Source: Miltoncostaea sp963770865 (GTDB lineage: Bacteria; Actinomycetota; Thermoleophilia; Miltoncostaeales; Miltoncostaeaceae). Taken from it: a DNA stretch of 64,000 bases. This document shows, piece by piece, positions 19,123 to 27,660 of this stretch. The first letter of the stretch is position 1; each line of letters begins with the position of its first letter. Below the pieces are notes generated by a model. It was not told the DNA's origin, did not search any database, and saw only the letters and a program-made list of their open reading frames with translations. The stretch is from NCBI GenBank assembly GCA_963770865.1, contig CAVYRD010000002.1, forward strand, positions 124,001 to 188,000. The letters run 5' to 3'. The translations under genes and the position numbers were made by a program.

Positions 19123-21179
19123 GGTCGGCGCTCTACGAGGGCACGCTCCTGCACGCTCGCACGACGCCCGCGCGCAACGTCTTCCGCTACCCGGTCTGCT
19201 TCTACGGGCTCGACCTCGACGAGCTCCCCGAGCTCGACCGGCGCCTGGCGCTGTTCGGCTACAACCGGCGCAACGTCCTGACCTTCCGCGACGGAGACCA
19301 CCTCGGCGACCCGGCGCTGCCGGTGAAGGACAACGTCCTCGCCTTCCTCGCCGGGCGCGGCGTCGACCTCGGCCCGGACTCGCGGATCGTGCTGATCACC
19401 AACCTGCGCCTGCTGGGCCACGTCTTCAACCCTGTGAGCTACTTCTACTGCTACCGCGCCGACGGGGAGCTGGCGGCGATCGTGGCCGAGGTGGGCAACA
19501 CATTCGGCGAGCGCCACCCCTACCTGCTCACCGCCGACAACCAGGTGAAGGACGGCGCGCGGCGCGTGTACGAGGCGCCCAAGGTGATGCACGTCTCGCC
19601 GTTCTTCGGCATGGACCAGACCTACCGCTTCTCCTTCACGGAGCCGGGCGAGCGGGTCCACGCCGGCGTCGGCATCGTCGAGGGGGGCGAGCGCCCGTTC
19701 TGGGCCGAGCTCACCGGCCGCCGTCGGCCACTCACCAACGCCGCGCTCGCCCGTGCGCTAGCGCGGTACCCCCTCATGTCCCAGCAGGTGACCGGCCTCA
19801 TCCACTGGCAGGCGGTGAAGCTCGCGATGAAGAAGGTGCCCTTCCACCACAAGCCCCGGTTCGCCCCGGGCGAGGGCTCGCGCCCCGCCGCGGCGCCCCC
19901 GGCCGAGCCCTCGCGGCGGGCGTTGCGCCCGCAGCCACCGGCCGTCCGCTCGCCGGCCACCGGCGTCGCGCGGCGCGTCGCTCTGCGGGCGCTGGCCCAT
20001 CCCGCGCGCGGGCGCATCTCGGTGCGCCTTCCCGACGGCACGGTGCGCCGCGGCGGCGACCCGGCCACCGGGCCCGACGTCACGCTCACCGTCAACTCGA
20101 AGAACCTCTGGCGGCGCCTGGCGACCCGGGGCCGGCTGGCCGTGGGCGAGGCGTACGTGGCCGGCGACTGGCGGTCCGACGACCTGGTGGGCCTGCTCGA
20201 GATCCTCGCGCTCACGGCCGAGCGGGCACGCCACACCCTGCCCGGCAGGGCGCTCACCGAGTTCCACCGCCGCCGGCCGAAGCTCCCCGCCCGCCACGGG
20301 CTGATCGGCTCCAAGCGCGACATCGAGTACCACTACGACCTGGGCAACGACCTCTACGCGCTCTTCCTGGACCCGTCGTGGACGTACTCCTGCGCCGTCT
20401 TCGAGCGCCCGGGCATGACGCTCCAGGAGGCCCAGGAGGCCAAGTACCGGCGCATGGCCGAGAAGCTCGGCCTGGGGCCGGACTCGCGCGTGCTGGAGAT
20501 CGGCTGCGGGTGGGGCGGCTTCGCGCTGCACGCGGCCGGGGAGTGGGGCGCGCACGTCACCGGGCTCACTCTGAGCGACGAGCAGGCGGCGCTCGCCCGC
20601 GAGCGCGCCGTGGCGGCGGGGCTCGCCGACCGCATCGACATCCGCATCCAGGACTACCGCACGACGCAGGGCGAGTTCACCCACATCGCCTCGATCGAGA
20701 TGCTCGAGGCGATCGGCCACGAGGAGCTGCCGGTCTTCTTCGGCGCCTGCGACCGCCTGCTCGGCCCGGGCGGCATCGCCTGCATCCAGACGATCGCGGT
20801 GCCCGACCAGCGCTACGAGCGCTACCGGCGCGGAAACGACTGGATCCGCGAGTACATCTTCCCGGGCGCGGTGATCCCCTCGCTCGAGGCGATCACGCGG
20901 GCCATGACGCGCTCGTCCGAGCTCATCGTCCACAACGCCGAGAACATCGGCTACCACTACGCCGAGACCCTGCGCCAGTGGCGCGAGCGCTTCCTCGCCA
21001 ACCGCGCCGAGGTGCTGGCGCTGGGCTACGACGAGCGGTTCGTCCGCGCCTGGGAGTTCTACCTCGCGTTCTGCGAGGCGGGCTTCCGCACGCGCGCCCT
21101 GCACGACTATCAGCTGGTGCTGACCCGCCCCTTCAACGACCGCCTGCCCACCGAGCCGAGCGCCCGCATCACCTTCTGA
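19119..21179 (+). CDS. DUF1365 / cyclopropane-fatty-acyl-phospholipid synthase fusion
   Basis: A 686-residue protein joining two normally separate proteins. Residues 1-250 are DUF1365 (ALYEGTLLHARTTPARNVFRY, LGHVFNPVSYFYCY, FGERHPYLL, KVMHVSPFFGMDQTYRF). After a Pro/Arg-rich linker, residues 290-686 are a CFA/mycolic-acid-type methyltransferase with SAM site VLEIGCGWGGFALHAA, EYHYDLGNDLYALFLD, CAVFERPGMTLQEAQ, IEMLEAIGHEE and the C-terminal WEFYLAFCEAGFRT. It should transfer a methylene or methyl group from SAM to unsaturated phospholipid chains. The GTG start overlaps the oxidoreductase stop. DUF1365 function is not established. Confidence 0.88.
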   Translation: MRSALYEGTLLHARTTPARNVFRYPVCFYGLDLDELPELDRRLALFGYNRRNVLTFRDGDHLGDPALPVKDNVLAFLAGRGVDLGPDSRIVLITNLRLLGHVFNPVSYFYCYRADGELAAIVAEVGNTFGERHPYLLTADNQVKDGARRVYEAPKVMHVSPFFGMDQTYRFSFTEPGERVHAGVGIVEGGERPFWAELTGRRRPLTNAALARALARYPLMSQQVTGLIHWQAVKLAMKKVPFHHKPRFAPGEGSRPAAAPPAEPSRRALRPQPPAVRSPATGVARRVALRALAHPARGRISVRLPDGTVRRGGDPATGPDVTLTVNSKNLWRRLATRGRLAVGEAYVAGDWRSDDLVGLLEILALTAERARHTLPGRALTEFHRRRPKLPARHGLIGSKRDIEYHYDLGNDLYALFLDPSWTYSCAVFERPGMTLQEAQEAKYRRMAEKLGLGPDSRVLEIGCGWGGFALHAAGEWGAHVTGLTLSDEQAALARERAVAAGLADRIDIRIQDYRTTQGEFTHIASIEMLEAIGHEELPVFFGACDRLLGPGGIACIQTIAVPDQRYERYRRGNDWIREYIFPGAVIPSLEAITRAMTRSSELIVHNAENIGYHYAETLRQWRERFLANRAEVLALGYDERFVRAWEFYLAFCEAGFRTRALHDYQLVLTRPFNDRLPTEPSARITF

Positions 21180-22582
21180 TCGGCCGCCGAGGGCCGCGGC
21201 CGCAGCAGCAGGGGCGGCCGGGGCGGCTGCGAGAAGTCGAAGTCGGCCGCGAGGTCGCCGAGCGCGGGGGCGTCCTCGCGCACGGTCGGCCGCGGGTCGG
21301 GGCGCCCGTCGGTGGCCGGGTCGAGGCGCCGCCCGCCGAGGAAGTCGTCCTCGATGAACTTGACGTAGGCGTCCGAGCTGAGGGACTGGTGGTCGACGAA
21401 CCCGCGCCGCGCGTAGGGGCTGATGACCAGGGCCGGCACGCGCGGGCCGTAGCCGTTGGCGTCCACCCTCGGCGGGGCGACGTGGTCGTAGAAGCCGCCC
21501 CAGTCGTCCCAGGTGAGGAAGATCGCGGTGCTGTCCCAGTCGGGCGAGCGCATGACCGCGTTCACGATGTGCGTGACGTAGGCCTGACCGTCGCTGACGC
21601 GCGCCGGCGGGTGCTCGCTGTGGGCGTCGTCCGGGATCACCCAGCTCACCGCGGGCAGCACCCCCGCGCGGGCGGCGGCGAAGAAGCGCGACTGGTCGCG
21701 CACGTTCCGCTCCTGGCGGTCGTCGCGGACCGTGTCGAAGCGCGGCAGCGGGTTCCAGATGCTCGGCGTCGCCGCGCTCTGTGCGTGGTGCGCGCACGAT
21801 GCCGCGTCGTCGCGGCAGTCCGGCTCCCAGCCCCTGTGGACGTAGTAGCCCCAGCTCACGCCGTGCTTGTGGAGAAGCCAGGTGAGATCGGTCCAGGCGT
21901 AGTGCGGGCCGGTCGGGCTGGTCGCGCGCTGCGGGTGCTCCAGGGCGTTCACGCAGGTGGCCGGGTGGCCCGAGCGCGCGCAGCGCGCCGACCACTCCGA
22001 CACCAGGAACAGGTGCGCCGGCAGGCTCCACGACGCCGCGCCCTCGAACATGTGGTCCTGCAGGACGAACTGGTGCGCGTAGGCCCAGTAGTTGGGGATC
22101 TCGCGCGCGTCGTGCCAGCCGAGCACGTCGCCGCGGTGGGGTGCGCAGCCGGTGTCGATGCCGGTCGCGCACAGGCGCCGCGCCCGCTCGGCGCTGGCCA
22201 GGAAGCCGTCCATCCGCCCGCCGTTAACGTCGCGGCGCGCGTCGGTGGCCGAGTGGGGCCCACCGCCCTGGACGTCGGTCGGGTCGTGGTAGGGGCGCCG
22301 GCAGCCGCCGTGCGCCGGGTCGGGCACGCACACGGCCGGGCGCCCATCGCGCATCGGGATGCCCTCGGCGCCGGGGTAGGTGCCGAAGTAGCTGTCGAAG
22401 CTGCGGTTCTCCTGCACGATCACCACCACGTGCCGGATGCGGCGGATGCCCCCCGCCGCCGCGACCGGCGCCCGGCCCCCGCCGCCCGGGTGGAGCGCCG
22501 CCACGACCCCGGCGGCGACGGCCGCCAGCGCGACGGCCGCGGCCGCGGCGCGGCGTGGGGTGATCCGTGGCATCCGGCGCAT
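21110..22582 (-). CDS. Secreted phospholipase C / acid phosphatase-type phosphoesterase
   Basis: A 490-residue exported phosphoesterase (alkaline-phosphatase superfamily, PF04185-like). A signal peptide or anchor is present (AAAAAVALAAVAAGVVAAL). Motifs: HVVVIVQENRSFDSYFGTYPG near the mature N-terminus, a metal and nucleophile region, VLQDHMFEGAASWSLPAHLFL, WVIPDDAHSEHPP and IFLTWDDWGGFYDHVAPP, which hold conserved metal ligands. It likely cleaves phosphate esters such as phospholipids outside the cell. ATG 22582 is chosen. The last 23 codons are antisense to the CFA synthase end. Confidence 0.87.
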   Translation of the reverse strand: MRRMPRITPRRAAAAAVALAAVAAGVVAALHPGGGGRAPVAAAGGIRRIRHVVVIVQENRSFDSYFGTYPGAEGIPMRDGRPAVCVPDPAHGGCRRPYHDPTDVQGGGPHSATDARRDVNGGRMDGFLASAERARRLCATGIDTGCAPHRGDVLGWHDAREIPNYWAYAHQFVLQDHMFEGAASWSLPAHLFLVSEWSARCARSGHPATCVNALEHPQRATSPTGPHYAWTDLTWLLHKHGVSWGYYVHRGWEPDCRDDAASCAHHAQSAATPSIWNPLPRFDTVRDDRQERNVRDQSRFFAAARAGVLPAVSWVIPDDAHSEHPPARVSDGQAYVTHIVNAVMRSPDWDSTAIFLTWDDWGGFYDHVAPPRVDANGYGPRVPALVISPYARRGFVDHQSLSSDAYVKFIEDDFLGGRRLDPATDGRPDPRPTVREDAPALGDLAADFDFSQPPRPPLLLRPRPSAADQKVMRALGSVGRRSLKGRVSTS

Positions 22583-22688
22583 GATGCGCAGCCGATGGTG
22601 AACGCCGCATGAGAGCGGAGGGAAGGCCCGGGTGGGCGCGGATCGGCTACTACTCGTGCCGCGGAGAAACCCACCACGGAGGGGACCG

Positions 22689-23474
22689 ATGGCGCTCACG
22701 GGCAAGGTCGTCTGGATCACCGGCGCGTCGTCGGGGATCGGCGCCGAGGTCGCGGTGGAGCTCGCGCGGCGCGGCGCCACGGTGGTGGCCACCGCGCGGC
22801 GGGCCGATGCGCTCGAGGAGCTGGAGGCGCGCGCGCCGGGCATCGCCACCGCCCCGGGCGACATCACCGACCACGACGGCATCGCCGCGGTCGTGCGCGC
22901 GATCGAGGCCGAGCACGGGCGCATCGACGTCGCGCTGCTGAACGCCGGGACCTACACGCCGGTCCTGCCCGAGAACTTCACCGCCGAGCTGTTCCGCCCC
23001 CACGTCGAGGTCAACATCATGGGAACCGTCAACTGCATCGAGGCCGTGCTGCCGGCCATGCGCGCGCGCCGCGGGGGCCGCATCGCGGTGGTCGCCAGCG
23101 TCACCGGATTCGCCGCGCTGCCGATGGCCGCGGCCTACGGCGCCACCAAGGCCTTCCTCATCAGCATGTGCGACAGCCTTCGCGCCGACCTCGACGGCGA
23201 GGGCTCGGGCGTGGCCGTCACGGTGGTCGCCCCGGGCTTCGTCCACACCGGGCTCACCGAGCAGAACGACTTCCAGATGCCGTTCGTGATCGAGGCGCCC
23301 GAGGCCGCCCGGATCATCGCGGACGGCCTCGAGGCCGGCGACGCCGAGATCGCCTTCCCGCGGCGCATGTCGATCGCGATGAAGACCATCGGGCGCTGGC
23401 TGCCCGGCCCCCTGCGGCGACGCTACGTGGCCGGCGTGGCGCGCAAGCGCCACCGCGACCGGGCGAATGCCTAG
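22689..23474 (+). CDS. Short-chain dehydrogenase/reductase
   Basis: A 261-residue classical SDR. It has the cofactor motif TGASSGIG, the LLNAGTY turn, a serine in VASVTGFAALP, the catalytic YGATK tetrad segment and PGFVHTGLTE. The RR after the second strand (TARRADAL) suggests NADP preference. GGAGGGG precedes the ATG. The substrate cannot be predicted. It is followed after 3 bases by the convergent small Rossmann protein. Confidence 0.9.
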   Translation: MALTGKVVWITGASSGIGAEVAVELARRGATVVATARRADALEELEARAPGIATAPGDITDHDGIAAVVRAIEAEHGRIDVALLNAGTYTPVLPENFTAELFRPHVEVNIMGTVNCIEAVLPAMRARRGGRIAVVASVTGFAALPMAAAYGATKAFLISMCDSLRADLDGEGSGVAVTVVAPGFVHTGLTEQNDFQMPFVIEAPEAARIIADGLEAGDAEIAFPRRMSIAMKTIGRWLPGPLRRRYVAGVARKRHRDRANA

Positions 23475-23878
23475 AGCGGAACCCCCGCCATGTCGCGGCG
23501 GACGTCGTAGTCGACCACGCCGTGCTTGCTGGCGACGAGCCGGCCCTGCGAGAGCGACATCATCAGCACGGCGATCAGCTCGTGCATGATCACGGTGTGA
23601 CGGTTGCCGGTCTCCTGCAGCCGGCGTCGCAGGCGGTCGCGCACCTCCGGCACCCCGGTCGCGTCGATGAGGATGTCAACGCCGTCGCCGAGGTCGGCGA
23701 GGCTCATGAAGTCGTCCGTCGTCGGGCGCCCCGCCGCGCGGGCCAGGCGCATGCCCGGGGCGTCCGCGTCGAGGTCGGCCACGCCGACCACGTCGACGAA
23801 GCCGGCCGCGAGCAGCTGGCGCACCAAGGGCGTGCCGGTCTCACCGGCGCCGATGATGCCGATCCTGATCGTGTCCAC
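23471..23878 (-). CDS. Small stand-alone NAD(P)-binding Rossmann protein
   Basis: A 135-residue protein that is only a dinucleotide-binding domain: IRIGIIGAGETGTPLVRQLL at the N-terminus, then VVGVADLDADAPG and GVDILIDATGVPEVRDRL, as in homoserine or acetaldehyde dehydrogenase N-domains. The C-terminal HTVIMHELIAVLMMSLSQG is not part of a known catalytic domain. No substrate domain follows, so it may be a redox sensor or a subunit. The start is GTG. Confidence 0.7.
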   Translation of the reverse strand: MDTIRIGIIGAGETGTPLVRQLLAAGFVDVVGVADLDADAPGMRLARAAGRPTTDDFMSLADLGDGVDILIDATGVPEVRDRLRRRLQETGNRHTVIMHELIAVLMMSLSQGRLVASKHGVVDYDVRRDMAGVPL

Positions 23879-23951
23879 CCCTGCCTCCTGATCGTGCGGA
23901 TCGTCTCTTTTACGATCTATCGGCGGAAGCTCCGGTTCCGTGAGGACCCCG

Positions 23952-25146
23952 TCAAGAGGCGAAGGCGGTGCGCACGGCGCCCTGCACCGTCTCGCCGAGC
24001 GTGAGGTGCACGTGGTACGCGCCGAGCAGGGCGTCCGGATCGCCGGCCCGCATCGCCACGACCACCGGGTGGATCAGGTCGGCGGCGTGGTAGGCGGGGA
24101 CCTGGGCGCCGAGGATCGTCCCCGCCGAGCGGTCCACGACGGCCTTCGCCAGGCCGCGCTCCTGTCCCCAGGCACGCGCCTTGCCGCCCGAGAACTCGGA
24201 GGTGCCCACGCCCACGTCGTGGCCGGCCTCGCGGGCCTTCTCCTCGGTCATGCCCACCGTCGCGAACTCCGGGTCGGTGAAGATCGCCCAGGGGCCGACG
24301 TCCGGGTCGGCGTCGTGGGGATCGATGCCGAGCGCGTTCTCGGCCGCGTCGCGCCCGAGCCGGCGGGCGGTGTGGGTGAACGGCCCGTACGGCGGGCCGA
24401 GGACGTCGCCCGCGGCGAAGTGGCCGTCCTGCGAGGTCTGCAGACGCGGGTCCACCGGGATGCCGTGGCGGTCGCCGTCGATGCCCGCGCTCGCCAGCGC
24501 GAGCAACTCGACGTCGGGCCCGCGGCCGGCGCCGAGCAGGATCGCGTCGCCGTCCAGGTCGCGCGCCGCGCCGTCCCGGCAGACCGTGACGCGCAGGCCG
24601 CCGTCCGGGCGCGTCCCGGCCCCGATCACCAGCAGGCGCTCGGGCAGCGCCCGCAGCGCGAGGACGTCGGTGCTCGTGAGATACCGCGTGTCCGAGAGGC
24701 CCGGGATCGGCGGCGCCACCGGCGCGGCGCCCGTGGCCACCAGCACACGCGGCGCGGTGAGGCGCTCGTCGCCGACGCGCACGACGCCCGGCTCCTCGAA
24801 GCGGGCCTCGCCCATCACCAGCCGCAGGCCGTCCAGCGACTCGAGGTACTTCTTCGCCCCCGTGCCCCCCTCGTCGATGATCGCCTGGACGCGGTCGGTC
24901 ACCGCGCCCATGTCCACCGTGACCTCGCCGACCCCGATGCCGTATTGCGGCCGCGGCGCGCGCCTCGTGCGCGATCTCCGCGCTGCGGATGAGGGCCTTG
25001 CTCGGGATGCAGCCGCGCAGCGGGCAGGTGCCGCCGACGCGCTCGCGCTCGATCACCGCGACGCTGGCCTCGGCCTGTGCCGCGCGCCCGGCGGCGTTGA
25101 TGCCGGCCATGCCGGCGCCGATGACGATCAGGTCGTAGGAGGGCAC
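23952..25146 (-). pseudogene. Dihydrolipoamide dehydrogenase-like flavoprotein, frameshifted and internally deleted
   Basis: The N-terminus is a good FAD-dependent disulfide reductase (LIVIGAGMAGINAAGRAAQ; redox pair GGTCPLRGCIPSKALIRS). Near 24950 the frame changes by one base, and QYGIGVGEVTVDMGAVTDRV continues in the second frame. A second lesion follows: after RLLVIGAG (about 24625) the NAD-binding half-domain is absent and the protein jumps to TRPDGGLRVTVCRDG. The loss is about 60-70 residues and in frame. FAD domain 2 (HFAAGDVLG) and the dimerisation domain with HLTLGE are intact, though the usual C-terminal HxHPTxxE is altered. GTG start at 25146. It lies 10 bases after the DUF427 gene. 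Confidence 0.8.
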
Positions 25147-25156
25147 CTCCGCGCCC

Positions 25157-25441
25157 CTACGACTCGACCTCGACGCCCTTCCAGAACGCGATCGTGCCCT
25201 CGATCCGGGCGGCCTCCGGCTTGGGCTGCGCGTAGTACCAGGCGGCGCCGGGGTTGCGCTCGCCGTCCACCACCACGTCGTAGTAGCTGGCGGTGCCCTT
25301 CCACGGGCAGACCGTCGCGCGTTCGCTCTGGTCGAGGTGCTCCGACCTGACAGCCGACCGGGGGAAGTAGTGGTTGCCCTCCACCATCACGGTCTCGTCG
25401 CTCTCGGCGATGACGGCGCCATTCCAGACGGCCTTCGGCAT
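25157..25441 (-). CDS. DUF427 domain protein
   Basis: A 94-residue DUF427 protein: PKAVWNGAVIAESDET, VEGNHYFPRSAVR, TVCPWKGTASYYDVVVDG and NPGAAWYYAQPKPEAARIEG. The family forms a small beta-barrel found widely in actinobacteria and fungi, with no agreed function. ATG 25441 is used. It is transcribed with the damaged flavoprotein gene downstream. Confidence 0.92.
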   Translation of the reverse strand: MPKAVWNGAVIAESDETVMVEGNHYFPRSAVRSEHLDQSERATVCPWKGTASYYDVVVDGERNPGAAWYYAQPKPEAARIEGTIAFWKGVEVES

Positions 25442-25564
25442 GGAGGGTCCTCTCCTCGGGGGATCGCCCCCACGGGGGCCGGATCCATCCATCCTGGCAG
25501 CGGCCCCGACCGCCCCGCCCGGCCTCCGGCCCGCCGCGCCGCCCCCCTGGCCGACGTCCGCCGA

Positions 25565-25760
25565 TCCGTCTACAGTCAGTCGCACTACGGAAGGGAGGTG
25601 GTCCTATTGCATAGTGACTGTAGAGGTGGCAGTAGCTAGGGGCGTGCCCCTGATGCGCAGCTGCAGCGACGGGGAGTGATCCACGCCCCGAGCCAAACCT
25701 CTTCTGCCACCGGGGCCCGGGACGGCTGGATCCTCCAGCCGCCCGGGCCCTTCTTCTGCT
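25565..25760 (+). ncRNA. Candidate small transcript with stable structure and terminator (or leader peptide gene)
   Basis: No ordinary gene fits 25442-25780. Within it, CTACAGTCA (25570-25578) is complementary to TGACTGTAG (25615-25623). The enclosed sequence holds a strong Shine-Dalgarno (GGGAGG, about 25594) placed 8 bases before a TTG that would encode MHSDCRGGSS. A hairpin AGGGGCGTGCCCCT follows, then a strong terminator. This compact, less GC-biased block looks like an independent small RNA or a peptide-coding leader. Boundaries are approximate, and I do not recognise the family. Confidence 0.45.
25706..25756 (+). terminator. Intrinsic terminator of the small transcript
   Basis: The GGGCCCGGGACGGCTGGA arm pairs with TCCAGCCGCCCGGGCCC (one bulged A, 3-base loop) and is followed by TTCTTCTG. 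It ends about 25 bases before tRNA-Glu. Confidence 0.75.
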
Positions 25761-25780
25761 GTGATGCGGTCGCACGGCCC

Positions 25781-25853
25781 GCCCCCATCGTCTAGCGGCC
25801 TAGGACACCGCCCTTTCAAGGCGGCGGCACGGGTTCGAATCCCGTTGGGGGCA
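25781..25853 (+). tRNA. tRNA-Glu (anticodon TTC)
   Basis: A 73-base cloverleaf. Acceptor GCCCCCA pairs with TGGGGGC, the anticodon stem CCGCC/GGCGG encloses loop CTTTCAA with anticodon TTC, and the T arm is ACGGG-TTCGAAT-CCCGT with discriminator A. CCA is not encoded. The 40 bases from the anticodon loop to the 3' end recur at 27569 and 29577, marking it as an integration target. Confidence 0.96.
25812..25851 (+). repeat. att-like repeat copy 1 (3' end of tRNA-Glu)
   Basis: The 40-bp segment spans the anticodon loop to the acceptor 3' side of tRNA-Glu. It is identical to 27569-27608 and differs from 29577-29616 at one base. This is the position where tyrosine recombinases commonly integrate. 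Confidence 0.85.
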
Positions 25854-26023
25854 TCACGCTGTCCATGCGGGATCCGGCTTGATCAAGCGGATCTCGCCGC
25901 CGGGGGTCCACCGCCCGTCAGCGCCTGTCGCCGCCACGGACCGCCAGATTGGCCCCTCGATTGGCCCCGCGAGGGGGCCCCCGAAGGCCTGTGCCTAGGC
26001 CTGGCCGGGGGCGCAGCCGGCCC

Positions 26024-27384
26024 TCAGCGCAACTTGAGAACCACGTCGTACTGGACGATGCCGAACAGGCGGGACGCGCTCGGCACGAGCAAGACCGACA
26101 GCGGGAGCTTCCTCCGCGCGCTCAGTCTCCGCCGACCCTCCGCCGAGAGGGGAACCACGATGGTCGCCCTCCCCCTGGGGGCGATCCTGAAGTGGCGACG
26201 GCCGACGCTCTTGCCCGGTGGCTTGTTCAGGGGCCGCTGCAGCGTCAGCCACACCGTCCCGCGACAGGCTGCGGCCGCGCCGCGCGGGCAGCGCAGTTGA
26301 ACAGCCACCGCCGCGGTCCCGCGCAGGCGGGCCGCGACGATCCTCGCCTCCGGGGGGAACTCGCTGAGGAGGCCTGCCGGAGTGATGCGCCCGATCCCGT
26401 TCCCGTCGTACCGGGTGAACCACAGGTTGCCGTCGGGGCCGGCGGTGATCCTGGCGGGGCTATTCCCGGCGGCGGTACCGGCGGGGAACTCGGTGACCCG
26501 GCCGGTGGGCGTGATGCGCCCGAGCCGGTTCCCGTCGTACTCGGTGAACCAGAGGTTGCCATCGGGGCCCGGCGTGATCCCGGCAGGAAGGCTTTTCGGG
26601 CTGATGCCGCTCGAGAACTCGGTGACGACGACCATCGGGGGTGATGCGCCCGATCCGGTTCCCCTCGATTTCGGCGAACCACAGGTTGCCGTCCGGGCCG
26701 GCGGTGATGCCGTTTGGGCCGCTCTTCGGGCTGATGCCGGCGGAGAACTCGGTCACGGCCCCGGCGGGGGTGATGCGCCCGATCCGGTTCCCGTTGCGAC
26801 TCGGTGAACCACAGGTTGCCGTCGGGGCCGGCAGTGATCCGCACGGGGTTGCTGTTCGGGCTGATGCCGCTCGAGAACTCGGTCACGACACCCGTGGGCG
26901 TGATGCGCCCGATCCGGTTCCCGTCCGCCTCGACGAACCAGAGGTTGCCGTCCGGACCTGCGGTGATGCCGAAGGGCGTGCTCTTCGGGCTGATGCCGGC
27001 GGAGAACTCGGTCACGACCCCGGCGGGCGTGATGCGCCCGATCCGATTCCCGTCCGCTTCGGCGAACCAGAGGTTGCCGTCGGGGCCGGCGGTGATGCCG
27101 GTTGGGCTGCTCTGTGGGCTGATGCCGGCGGAGAACTCGGTGAGCCGACCGGCGGGAGTGATGCGCCCGATCCGGTTCCCGTCGCGTTCGGTGAACCACA
27201 GGTTGCCGTCGGGCCCCGACGTTATGCCCACGGGGCCGCCCGACGGGATCCTTGGAGCGGATGACTCCCGGATGGCGACGGCGGCCGTCGCGCTCCCAGT
27301 GGCGAGGACGAGTGCGATGCAGAGCGTCGCCATTGCTGCGAGCATCACGGCCGCTCGGCGCAGGAGGCTCAGGCTGTCACTCAT
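26024..27384 (-). pseudogene. Vgb-like seven-bladed beta-propeller protein, frameshifted (module 1)
   Basis: A secreted protein with signal peptide (AAVMLAAMATLCIALVLATG) and seven repeats of about 43 residues, each of the form GITAGPDGNLWF then GNRIGRITP then VTEFSAGISP, as in virginiamycin-B-lyase-type propellers. A C-terminal Arg-rich domain follows (ARLRGTAAVAVQLRCPRGAA to VVLKLR). The frame shifts near 26799 (an extra T within a repeat) and again near 26635, so translation from ATG 27384 stops early. Removing two single bases restores all seven blades. Real decay or assembly error in repeats cannot be told apart here. Confidence 0.75.
26370..27235 (-). repeat. Tandem 129-bp propeller-blade repeats
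   Basis: Seven near-identical blade-coding units of about 129 bp lie within the Vgb-like gene; the recurring core encodes AGPDGNLWF and GNRIGRITP. Such repeats favour slippage and unequal crossing-over. Confidence 0.8.
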
Positions 27385-27660
27385 CGGTCCGTCCTCCTAC
27401 GAGATACGGCACACAAAGGCCTGCCTCGACGCTAGTCGGGGCCGTCCGTCTACCCATCGGGGCTTTCACCCACGGTCGCTCGGGCCACGCGGATCCCGGA
27501 CTCCGGGTTTCTCCCGGGCCGCGATGCACGATCCTGCACGTCGCAACCCAGGCAGAGTGCCTGTCGGAACCTTTCAAGGCGGCGGCACGGGTTCGAATCC
27601 CGTTGGGGGTGCCTTGCGAGCGTCTACGGTCTCCAAGCCGTTGGGGGTTACCCCTGACCG
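27385..27660. other. Intergenic block ending in att copy 2
   Basis: No gene is apparent. The stretch 27420-27568 is recognisably similar to 29435-29576 before the third att copy (shared CTCGACGCTAGTCGGGGCCG, CCATCGGGG, GATGCACGA and CAGGCAGAGTG segments). This shows that the two cargo blocks have a common right flank. Confidence 0.7.
27569..27608 (+). repeat. att-like repeat copy 2 (tRNA-Glu 3' end)
   Basis: An exact 40-bp copy of the tRNA-Glu 3' portion with no 5' tRNA half upstream. It bounds cargo block 1 on the right and block 2 on the left. Confidence 0.85.

Noticed and set aside
21110..21179. Overlap of phosphoesterase and CFA synthase 3' ends as an assembly artefact
   Set aside because: Both C-termini look normal and short convergent overlaps occur elsewhere in this window, as at 16814-16835 and 2514-2598.
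26370..27235. Possible CRISPR array, because of regular repeats
   Set aside because: Spacing (about 129 bp) and content are coding repeats of a propeller protein; no 25-40 bp repeat with unique spacers.
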